From positions 1 through 6,989 of the forward strand of contig JAJNBO010000166.1 of NCBI GenBank assembly GCA_021156245.1: 6,989 nucleotides of DNA, written 5' to 3'. Positions 1-6,989 of this stretch are shown piece after piece. This DNA comes from Ramlibacter sp. (GTDB taxonomy: Bacteria > Pseudomonadota > Gammaproteobacteria > Burkholderiales > Burkholderiaceae_C). The translations under genes and the position numbers were made by a program. The notes under the pieces are model-generated. The model worked only from the letters and a program-made list of their open reading frames with translations. It was not told where the DNA came from and did no database searches. The first letter of the stretch is position 1. Each line of letters starts with the position of its first letter.

Positions 1-967
1 CTTCGCCGTCCTTTTCGGCTATGTCACCACCAAGAAGGCCGGCACGCCCTTCGCGATGATCACGCTGGGCATCGGCGAGCTGGTCTGGGCCTCGGCGCTG
101 ATGTTCCCCGAATTCTTCGGCGGCGAGGGAGGCATCTCGGGCAACCGCGTCACCGGCTCCAAGCCCATGGGCATCACCTTCGGGCCGCAGATCCAGCTGT
201 ATTACCTGATCGCGATCTACACGTTCGCGTGCACCGCGTTGATGTTCGCCTTCACGCGCACGCCGCTCGGCCGGATGATCAACGCGGTGCGCGACAACCC
301 CGAGCGGGTCGAATTCGTCGGCTACGACACGCAGACCGTCCGCTACATCGTCTTCATCATTTCCGCCTTCTTCGCCGGCATCTCGGGCGGTCTGGCGGCG
401 CTGAATTTCGAGATCGTCACGTCCGAGGTGGTCAGCGGGCCCCGCTCGGGCGCGTACCTGCTGTTCACGTTCCTCGGCGGGGCCACGTTCTTCTTCGGGC
501 CGATCCTGGGCGGGATCCTGATGGTGCTGGCCTTCGTGCTGCTGTCGGAGTTCACCAAGGCCTGGTTGCTGTACCTGGGCCTGGTGTTCCTGTTCATGGT
601 GATGTACGCCCCCGGCGGATTCGCCAGCCTGATCATGATGAACCTGCGCGTGGCGGCGTTCGGGCGGCTGAAGGAGCTGTGGGTCAGCTACCTCGCGCTC
701 GCGTTGACCGCATTGGTCGCGCTGCTCGGAGCCGCCGCCATGATCGAGATGGTGTACCACCTGCAGCTCAATGCGGCCCTGGGCCCGGAGCTGCGCTTCC
801 TGGGCGCCAGCCTGAACGCGAAGGGCCTCGACAGCTGGTTCGGCGCAGGGTTCGTCATGCTCACGGGCATCGGCCTGTTCGAGGTCGCCCGCCGCCACTT
901 CGTGCGCCAGTGGGGCGAGATCCAGGAATTCATCGAGAAAGAAATGAAGCGGAGGGAGACGCTTTGA
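1..967 (+). CDS. livM: LivM-type ABC transporter permease, 5' truncated, with C-terminal extension
   Basis: This is the inner-membrane permease of a branched-chain amino acid (HAAT) type ABC importer. The frame is open from base 2, 18 codons before the Met at base 56, so the gene starts upstream of the window; the Met at 56 is internal. Counting from that Met, the glycine-rich loop GGEGGISGN (22-30), the cytoplasmic ATPase-coupling loop (about 69-96, TPLGRMINAVRDNPERVEFVG) and the stretch FLGGATFFFGPILGG are typical LivM features. Hydrophobic segments lie near 1-18, 49-66, 97-116, 132-165 and 169-195. Family members usually end soon after the APGGF segment (185-189). Here about 107 more residues follow, with two further hydrophobic segments (about 209-233 and 261-277) and a charged tail. 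The gene overlaps livG by 4 bases. The substrate cannot be read from the sequence; branched-chain or related amino acids, amides or urea are possible. Confidence 0.93.
   Translation, partial: FAVLFGYVTTKKAGTPFAMITLGIGELVWASALMFPEFFGGEGGISGNRVTGSKPMGITFGPQIQLYYLIAIYTFACTALMFAFTRTPLGRMINAVRDNPERVEFVGYDTQTVRYIVFIISAFFAGISGGLAALNFEIVTSEVVSGPRSGAYLLFTFLGGATFFFGPILGGILMVLAFVLLSEFTKAWLLYLGLVFLFMVMYAPGGFASLIMMNLRVAAFGRLKELWVSYLALALTALVALLGAAAMIEMVYHLQLNAALGPELRFLGASLNAKGLDSWFGAGFVMLTGIGLFEVARRHFVRQWGEIQEFIEKEMKRRETL
951..958 (+). promoter_or_regulatory. Shine-Dalgarno site fixing the TTG start of livG
   Basis: The sequence GGAGGGAG lies 5 bases before the TTG at 964. No ATG or GTG in the livG frame lies close enough to this site and before the conserved N-terminal strand. 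It therefore supports a TTG start that overlaps the livM stop codon as TTGA, and translational coupling of the two genes. Confidence 0.75.
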
Positions 968-1719
968 CGGCGGCCTTGGAACTGAGAGACCTGCGGAAAA
1001 GCTTCGGCAAGACCGAGATCATCCGCGGCTGCACGCTCGCCGTGCAGCAAGGCGAACGCGTGGCGGTGATCGGCCCCAACGGCGCCGGCAAGTCCACGCT
1101 GTTCAACCTCATCAGCGGGCGCTTCGCCCCCACCAGCGGCGAGGTGCTGCTCAATGGCCATCGCATCGACGGCAAGAAGCCCTTCGAGATCAACCGCCTC
1201 GGCCTGTCGCGCAGTTTCCAGATCACCAACATCTTTCCCAAGCTGTCGGTGTTCGAGAACCTGCGGTGCGGCGTGCTCTGGAGCCTGGGCTACAAGTACA
1301 CCTTCCTGAAGTTCCTGGCGGACCTTGACGACGCCAACGAGCGCGCGGAGCAGCTGCTGGAAATGATCCACCTGCACAAGAAGCGCGACGTGCTCGCGAT
1401 GAACCTCACGTACGCGGAACAGCGCGCACTGGAGGTCGGCATCACCATCGCCGGCGGCGCCAACGTGATCCTGCTCGACGAGCCTACCGCCGGCATGAGC
1501 CGGATCGAAACGCGCCGCTTCATCGAGCTGATCAAGGAAGTGACCGTCGGCAAGACCCTGCTCACGGTCGAGCACGACATGAGCGTGGTCTTCGGGCTGG
1601 CCGACAAGATCGCGGTGGTCGTCTACGGCGAGATCATTGCCTACGACACGCCCGAGAACGTGCGGGCCAACCAGCGCGTGCAAGAGGCGTACCTCGGCAC
1701 CTCGCAGGAGGCGCACTGA
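964..1719 (+). CDS. livG: LivG-type ABC transporter ATP-binding protein
   Basis: Cytoplasmic ATPase of the Liv/HAAT importer; it pairs with LivF on the cytoplasmic face of the LivH-LivM permeases. The start is TTG at 964 (251 residues, normal for LivG), chosen from the strong ribosome site and the protein beginning MTAALELRDLRKSFG. The same frame is open back to an ATG at 229, but that part is only an out-of-frame reading of livM. Visible motifs: A-loop aromatic Phe14; perfect Walker A GPNGAGKST (37-45, Lys43); Q-loop Gln86; signature region LTYAEQ (148-153); Walker B VILLDE (168-173) with catalytic Glu173; D-loop AGMS; H-loop His204. The signature departs from the usual LSYGEQ or LSGGQ: Thr replaces Ser149 and Ala replaces the second Gly at 151. 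The other nucleotide-binding residues are intact, so I expect a working ATP site on its own Walker A face. The stop overlaps the livF start by one base. Confidence 0.95.
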   Translation: MTAALELRDLRKSFGKTEIIRGCTLAVQQGERVAVIGPNGAGKSTLFNLISGRFAPTSGEVLLNGHRIDGKKPFEINRLGLSRSFQITNIFPKLSVFENLRCGVLWSLGYKYTFLKFLADLDDANERAEQLLEMIHLHKKRDVLAMNLTYAEQRALEVGITIAGGANVILLDEPTAGMSRIETRRFIELIKEVTVGKTLLTVEHDMSVVFGLADKIAVVVYGEIIAYDTPENVRANQRVQEAYLGTSQEAH

Positions 1720-2414
1720 TGCTCAGCGTGAACAACCTCCACGCCTTCTACGGCAAGAGCCACGTGCTGCACGGCGTGCAGTTCGACGTGGGGCAGGGCG
1801 AGATCGTCGGCCTGCTGGGACGCAACGGCTCCGGCCGTTCGACCACTGCCAAGGCCATCATGGGCATGGTCGACGCCACCGGCGAGGTCCTCTGGAAAGG
1901 CGACCGCATCGAAGGCCGCAAGCCGTACGAGATCGCCCACCTGGGCATCGGCTATGTGCCTGAGAACCGCGACATCTTCCCGAAACTCACGGTGCACCAG
2001 AACCTGATGCTCGGCCAGAAGAGCGCCAAGCAAAAGGGCCGCTGGAGCTTCGACGACATGTACGAGATGTTCCCGCGGCTGAAGGAACGCCAGCACACCG
2101 AGGCAGGCGTCCTCTCCGGCGGCGAGCAGCAGATGCTGACCTTGTGCCGCACGTTGATGGGCGACCCCGAGCTCATCATCATCGACGAGCCGACCGAAGG
2201 CCTCGCGCCGAAGATTGTCGAGCTGGTCGGCGAATACCTCAAGACGCTCAAGGCACGCGGCGTCTCCGTGCTGCTGATCGAGCAGAAGCTCACCATCGCC
2301 ATGGCGATCTCCGATCGTGCCCTCGTCATGGGGCACGGCAGCATCGTGTTCCAGGGCACGCCGGACACGCTGCGCGCCGACGCGTATATTCGCAAGGAGT
2401 GGCTGGAGGTATAA
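1719..2414 (+). CDS. livF: LivF-type ABC transporter ATP-binding protein with Walker A Arg
   Basis: Second ATPase of the importer, 231 residues, normal for LivF. The ATG overlaps the livG stop (TGATG), with AGGAGG at 1706-1711 seven bases upstream, so it is very probably co-translated. Motifs: A-loop Tyr11; Walker A GRNGSGRST (34-42) in which Arg40 (codon CGT at 1836-1838) replaces the near-invariant Lys; the Q-loop region carries VPENRDIFPKLTV, where LivF proteins usually have VPE; signature LSGGEQ (132-137), fully canonical; Walker B LIIIDE (152-157) with Glu157; D-loop EGLAP; and Gln189 at the H-loop position, as in most LivF proteins (IEQ). The Lys-to-Arg change should weaken ATP hydrolysis at the LivF Walker A face, while the good signature can serve the LivG site. 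The rest of the protein is intact, so I read this as a specialised subunit and not a decaying gene. Confidence 0.94.
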   Translation: MLSVNNLHAFYGKSHVLHGVQFDVGQGEIVGLLGRNGSGRSTTAKAIMGMVDATGEVLWKGDRIEGRKPYEIAHLGIGYVPENRDIFPKLTVHQNLMLGQKSAKQKGRWSFDDMYEMFPRLKERQHTEAGVLSGGEQQMLTLCRTLMGDPELIIIDEPTEGLAPKIVELVGEYLKTLKARGVSVLLIEQKLTIAMAISDRALVMGHGSIVFQGTPDTLRADAYIRKEWLEV

Positions 2415-2423
2415 ACCTCCAGC
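2402..2423 (+). terminator. Perfect 9-bp hairpin holding the livF stop codon in its loop
   Basis: GCTGGAGGT (2402-2410) pairs perfectly with ACCTCCAGC (2415-2423) around a four-base loop ATAA that contains most of the TAA stop. This is a strong GC-rich stem at the end of the liv operon. No T-tract follows, so it is not a classical intrinsic terminator. It could protect the 3' end of the mRNA, pause polymerase, or act together with the next hairpin. The structure is seen directly; the role is inferred. Confidence 0.45.
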
Positions 2424-2447
2424 GCCATGTCCCGTTGTGGACATGGC
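2424..2447. other. Second perfect 9-bp inverted repeat, abutting the first
   Basis: GCCATGTCC (2424-2432) and GGACATGGC (2439-2447) form a perfect inverted repeat with a six-base spacer, CGTTGT. It begins on the base after the first hairpin ends and stops four bases before the candidate -35 box at 2452. It could be the second stem of a tandem terminator-like structure, or a protein-binding dyad just upstream of the fad promoter. No T-tract follows, so I do not favour a simple terminator. Confidence 0.45.
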
Positions 2448-2451
2448 ATCG

Positions 2452-2479
2452 TTGCACCGCAACAAGGCCCCCCTACAAT
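2452..2479 (+). promoter_or_regulatory. Candidate sigma-70 promoter for the fad operon
   Basis: TACAAT (2474-2479) matches the -10 consensus in five of six positions. TTGCAC (2452-2457), 16 bases upstream, is a weak -35 that keeps the TTG core. The predicted transcription start lies near 2486, giving a leader of about 50 bases before the ATG at 2538. The short inverted repeat GTTGC-ACC-GCAAC (2451-2463) overlaps the -35 box. The position between two gene blocks supports a separate promoter for the beta-oxidation genes. Confidence 0.6.
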
Positions 2480-2484
2480 CGCAA

Positions 2485-2504
2485 AAAAGAACGACCGTTC
2501 TTTT
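2485..2504. promoter_or_regulatory. Candidate operator: perfect 9+9 bp palindrome over the transcription start
   Basis: AAAAGAACG (2485-2493) and CGTTCTTTT (2496-2504) are exact reverse complements separated by two bases (AC). The site lies about 5 bases downstream of the -10 box, so it covers the predicted start, where a bound repressor would block transcription. A perfect palindrome of this size with an internal GAACG-CGTTC core suits a dimeric TetR-family protein. Beta-oxidation genes in proteobacteria are known to be controlled by such repressors (PsrA in gammaproteobacteria, FadP in betaproteobacteria); I have not verified a match to either published motif. A weak A/T-rich RNA hairpin is the alternative reading. 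Confidence 0.6.
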
Positions 2505-2525
2505 CCCCTGTTTTCTCCCCCGCAT

Positions 2526-2529
2526 GGAG
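2526..2529 (+). promoter_or_regulatory. Ribosome-binding site that fixes the fadB start
   Basis: GGAG lies 8 bases before the ATG at 2538. The reading frame is open back to an ATG at 2427, but that ATG lies inside an inverted repeat and upstream of the predicted promoter, and the extra 37 residues resemble no family N-terminus. The start at 2538 gives the expected beginning MTAEYKVHGDVAVITMNNPP. Confidence 0.65.
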
Positions 2530-2537
2530 CATTCCGC

Positions 2538-4637
<2,100 letters not shown>

Positions 4638-4640
4638 TGT

Positions 4641-4671
4641 CCGCCATCCCCGCGAAGGCGGGGACCCAGGG
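4641..4671. repeat. REP-like palindromic repeat between fadB and the M20 gene
   Basis: TCCCCGC (4647-4653) and GCGGGGA (4658-4664) form a 7-bp stem around a GAAG loop, flanked by CCGCCA on the left and CCCAGGG on the right. This resembles the abundant intergenic repeat of many proteobacteria built on a CCCGCGAAGGCGGG core. A telling sign is that its translations give the familiar spurious peptides IPAKAGTQ on the + strand and WVPAFAGM on the - strand. It starts 3 bases after the fadB stop and ends 9 bases before the next ATG. Such elements can stabilise upstream mRNA or reduce downstream expression. Only one copy lies in the window. Confidence 0.75.
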
Positions 4672-4680
4672 CTCCCCTGC

Positions 4681-6156
4681 ATGATCAAGCGCCTCCTTCT
4701 CGTTCTCGCAGCCTTCGTGGCCGTGCTGGTGGCGGCCGTCGCCATCAACACCGCGCGCCAGGGCTCGCGCCAAGTGCAGGTCGCACCAGCTCCCGCGCTC
4801 GCGCTGGACGCGAACGCGGTGGCCGACAAGCTCGCGGGCGCGATCCGCTTCCAGACCATCCCGAGCCAGGACGACCCCGCGTACAACGCGGGCGAATTCC
4901 GCAAGCTGCACGCTTTCCTGGAACAGCGCTTTCCGCTGGTCCACGCAAAGCTGAAGCGGGAATTCATCGGAGACCTGAGCCTGCTGTACACGTGGCAGGG
5001 CACGGACGCCGGCGCCAAGCCCGTGATGCTCATGGCCCACCACGACGTGGCGCCCATCGCGCCCGGCACCGAGGGCAAGTGGGACGTCCCGCCGTTCTCC
5101 GGCCAGGTGAAGGACGGCTACGTCTGGGGCCGCGGCGCCTGGGACGACAAAGGCAACCTGGTGGCGCAGCTCGAGGCCGCGGAAATGCTGCTGGCCTCCG
5201 GTTTCCAGCCTCGCCAGACGGTCTACATCTTCTCGGGCGCCGACGAGGAAGTCTCCGGGCAACGCGGAGCGAAGCAGGCCGTCAAGCTGCTGCAGGAGCG
5301 CAAGGTGCGCCTGGACTTCGTCATCGACGAGGGCCTGGTGCTCACCGAAGGCGTGATCCCCGGCGTGGCCGCGCCTGCCGCCCTCATCGGGGTGGCGGAA
5401 AAGGGCTACACCTCCATCCAGCTGAAGGTGACCGCGCCGCCGGGCCATTCGTCGATGCCGCCGCCCGCGGGCACCACGGCGGTGGGCCAGATGGCCGTCG
5501 CCCTCAAGCGGCTGCAGGACGAGCAGTTCCCCGCCGAACTCAAGGGCGTGGCCCGCGACCTGTTCGGCACGCTGGCGCCGGAGATGAAAGGCCTGCAGCG
5601 CGTCGCGCTGTCGAACCTCTGGCTGTTCGGCCCGCTCGTGGAAGGCCAGCTCGCCAAGGGTGCGAGCACCAACGCGATGATGCGCACGACCACGGCGCTG
5701 ACCATCGTCAACGCCGGCAACAAGGAGAACGTGATCCCCGGCGTCGCCGAGGCCACGGTCAACTTCCGCATCCTGCCCGGCGATACGCGCGCCAGCGTGA
5801 TGCAGCACGTGCGCAGCAAGGTCGGCCCGAACTTCGAACTGAAGGAGTGGCCGGGCTCGGTCGACCCGACGCCGGTCACCTCCACGGATTCCGCGGCGTA
5901 CCGCCAGCTGGAACGCACGCTGCGCTCGCTGTTCCCCGAGGCCATCGTCGCGCCGGCGCTGTACATCGCCGGGTCCGACTCCCAGCACTTCGTGCCGATC
6001 GCCGACAACATCTTCCGTTTCTCGCCGGTGCGCGCGAAGCCCGAGGACCTGCCGCGCCTGCACGGAACCAACGAACGCATCGCCGTGGCGAACCTCGGCG
6101 AGCTCGTCCGCTTCTACCACCAGCTGCTGCGCAATCTCAACGCGCCGGCTCCCTGA
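4681..6156 (+). CDS. Membrane-anchored M20 family metallopeptidase (PM20D1/CPS1-like)
   Basis: Di-zinc hydrolase of 491 residues. The N-terminus (residues 4-22, RLLLVLAAFVAVLVAAVAI) is an uncleaved-looking signal anchor, which suggests a periplasm-facing enzyme. The M20 ligands are all visible: His120 and catalytic Asp122 in LMAHHDVAP; bridging Asp155 in GRGAWDDKGN; catalytic Glu189 and ligand Glu190 in GADEEVSG; Asp216 in VIDEG; His461 in RLHGTNERI. The dimerisation (lid) domain lies between about 230 and 350, with GHSSMPP at its start. It should cleave an amide bond next to a free carboxylate, as in dipeptides or N-acyl amino acids; the closest known eukaryotic proteins are PM20D1 and yeast carboxypeptidase S. 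The start has only a weak ribosome site (AGGG at 4668-4671) that lies in the REP tail. The gene sits between fadB and fadA, 43 and 29 bases from its neighbours, so it is probably co-transcribed. The natural substrate is unknown. Confidence 0.92.
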   Translation: MIKRLLLVLAAFVAVLVAAVAINTARQGSRQVQVAPAPALALDANAVADKLAGAIRFQTIPSQDDPAYNAGEFRKLHAFLEQRFPLVHAKLKREFIGDLSLLYTWQGTDAGAKPVMLMAHHDVAPIAPGTEGKWDVPPFSGQVKDGYVWGRGAWDDKGNLVAQLEAAEMLLASGFQPRQTVYIFSGADEEVSGQRGAKQAVKLLQERKVRLDFVIDEGLVLTEGVIPGVAAPAALIGVAEKGYTSIQLKVTAPPGHSSMPPPAGTTAVGQMAVALKRLQDEQFPAELKGVARDLFGTLAPEMKGLQRVALSNLWLFGPLVEGQLAKGASTNAMMRTTTALTIVNAGNKENVIPGVAEATVNFRILPGDTRASVMQHVRSKVGPNFELKEWPGSVDPTPVTSTDSAAYRQLERTLRSLFPEAIVAPALYIAGSDSQHFVPIADNIFRFSPVRAKPEDLPRLHGTNERIAVANLGELVRFYHQLLRNLNAPAP

Positions 6157-6185
6157 ACACGAACCTCCCTGAAAGGCAATCCACC

Positions 6186-6989
6186 ATGACCAACGCCGTC
6201 ATCGTCTCCACCGCCCGCACGCCCCTGACCAAGAGCTGGAAGGGCGCGTTCAACATGACGCACGGCGGCCACGCCGTGCGCGAGGCCGTCAAGCGCGCCG
6301 GGGTCGCGCCCGACGCGATCGAGGACGTCCTGATGGGCTGCGCCAACCCGGAAGGCGCGACCGGCGCCAACATCGCGCGCCAGATCGCGCTGATGGCGGA
6401 CCTGCCGATCACGGTGTCCGGCGCGACGGTGAACCGCTTCTGCTCCTCCGGCCTGCAGACGATCGCGATGGCCGCGCAGCGCATCATCGCGGGCGAGGGC
6501 GACGTCTACGTGGCGGGTGGCGTGGAGAGCATCTCCTGCGTGCAACAGGAGATGAACCAGCACATGCTGCGCGACATGAACCTGGACAAGAAGAAGCCCG
6601 AGATCTACTGGTCCATGCTGCAGACGGCGGAACAGGTCGCCAAGCGCTACAACATCAGCCGTGAAGCGATGGACGAATACGGCGCGCGCAGCCAGCAGCG
6701 CGCCTGCGCCGCGCAGGCGGAGGGCAAGTTCAATGACGAGATCGCTGCCATCACGGTGAAGGCGGGCGTCGCCGACGCGGTCATGGGCCTGGTCACCAAG
6801 GAAGTGACCGTCAGCAAGGACGAAGGCCTGCGCGAAGGCACCACCAAGGAGGGCATCAGCGGCATCAAGCCGGCGCTGCCCGGCGGCGTCATCACGGCGG
6901 GCAATGCCAGCCAGTTCTCCGACGGCGCCGGCGCCTGCGTGGTGGTGAGCGAGGAGTACGCGAGCAAGAACAACCTGAAGCCGATGGGC
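6186..6989 (+). CDS. fadA: FadA-like acetyl-CoA acyltransferase (thiolase), 3' truncated
   Basis: Thiolase that cleaves 3-ketoacyl-CoA with CoA to acetyl-CoA and a shortened acyl-CoA, the last step of beta-oxidation and the partner of the FadB-like enzyme upstream. The ATG at 6186 follows AAAGG (6172-6176) by nine bases. The frame is open for 268 codons to the window end, so about one third of the protein is missing. Visible features: N-terminal AVIVSTARTPLTKSWKGAF; active-site nucleophile Cys86 in VNRFCSSGLQT; GGVESIS (111-117); and the substrate-loop region ITAGNASQFSDGAGA near the end of the visible part. The catalytic His (GHP) and second Cys (CxG) should lie beyond the window. Residues 18-24 lack the GGR or GGAL motif usual at the start of biosynthetic thiolases, which fits a degradative FadA-type enzyme, though thiolase subclass cannot be settled on a fragment. 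Confidence 0.93.
   Translation, partial: MTNAVIVSTARTPLTKSWKGAFNMTHGGHAVREAVKRAGVAPDAIEDVLMGCANPEGATGANIARQIALMADLPITVSGATVNRFCSSGLQTIAMAAQRIIAGEGDVYVAGGVESISCVQQEMNQHMLRDMNLDKKKPEIYWSMLQTAEQVAKRYNISREAMDEYGARSQQRACAAQAEGKFNDEIAAITVKAGVADAVMGLVTKEVTVSKDEGLREGTTKEGISGIKPALPGGVITAGNASQFSDGAGACVVVSEEYASKNNLKPMG

Noticed and set aside
229..963. Possible N-terminal extension of LivG back to an ATG at 229
   Set aside because: This part is an out-of-frame reading of livM. LivG homology begins at about 964, where a strong ribosome site precedes a TTG.
1719..2414. LivF as a decaying pseudogene because of the Walker A change
   Set aside because: The frame is full length, all other motifs are intact, the gene is translationally coupled to livG, and Gln at the H-loop position is normal for LivF.
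2485..2514. Palindrome plus T-rich stretch as an intrinsic terminator for livF
   Set aside because: The stem is A/T-rich with a two-base gap and sits just downstream of a good -10 box, so an operator is the better reading, though a weak terminator role cannot be excluded.
2427..2537. Upstream ATG at 2427 for the FadB-like protein
   Set aside because: It lies in an inverted repeat upstream of the candidate promoter, and the 37 added residues look like translated non-coding DNA.

Overview
The window reads as a high-GC betaproteobacterial chromosome, most likely Burkholderiales and probably Comamonadaceae-like (Ramlibacter or Variovorax type). This rests on strong G/C bias at third codon positions, the style of the Liv transporter and FadB-like proteins, and a REP-type repeat of a kind common in proteobacteria. 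The genus cannot be fixed from the sequence alone. All genes are on the + strand and packed tightly; no stretch over 130 bases lacks a gene.

Left block (1-2414): the 3' part of a branched-chain amino acid type (HAAT family) ABC importer operon. It holds the end of a LivM permease, then LivG and LivF ATPases. The three overlap by 4 bases (TTGA) and by 1 base (TGATG), so they are translationally coupled. The permease carries an extra C-terminal domain of about 107 residues with two predicted membrane segments. The two ATPases look functionally asymmetric. LivG has a perfect Walker A but a degenerate signature (LTYAEQ). LivF has an intact LSGGEQ signature but an arginine in place of the Walker A lysine. 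In a LivG-LivF heterodimer this would give one consensus and one degenerate ATP site.

Junction (2402-2537): a dense regulatory region. Two perfect 9-bp hairpins abut each other across the livF stop codon. A candidate sigma-70 promoter follows (TTGCAC, 16 bp, TACAAT). A perfect 9+9 bp palindrome sits over the predicted transcription start and looks like an operator for a TetR-type repressor of beta-oxidation genes.

Right block (2538-6989): a probable fatty acid beta-oxidation operon. A 699-residue FadB-like bifunctional enoyl-CoA hydratase/3-hydroxyacyl-CoA dehydrogenase is followed by a REP-like palindrome, a membrane-anchored M20 metallopeptidase of the PM20D1/CPS1 type with all metal ligands present, and a FadA-like thiolase cut off by the window end. 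FadB and FadA carry out successive steps that shorten acyl-CoAs. The M20 enzyme between them is the unexpected member. Because mammalian PM20D1 makes and hydrolyses N-acyl amino acids, an N-acyl amino acid hydrolase feeding beta-oxidation is an attractive but unproven idea. I see no wholly new system; the most interesting signals are the asymmetric ATPase pair, the junction architecture and the M20 gene inside the fad operon.
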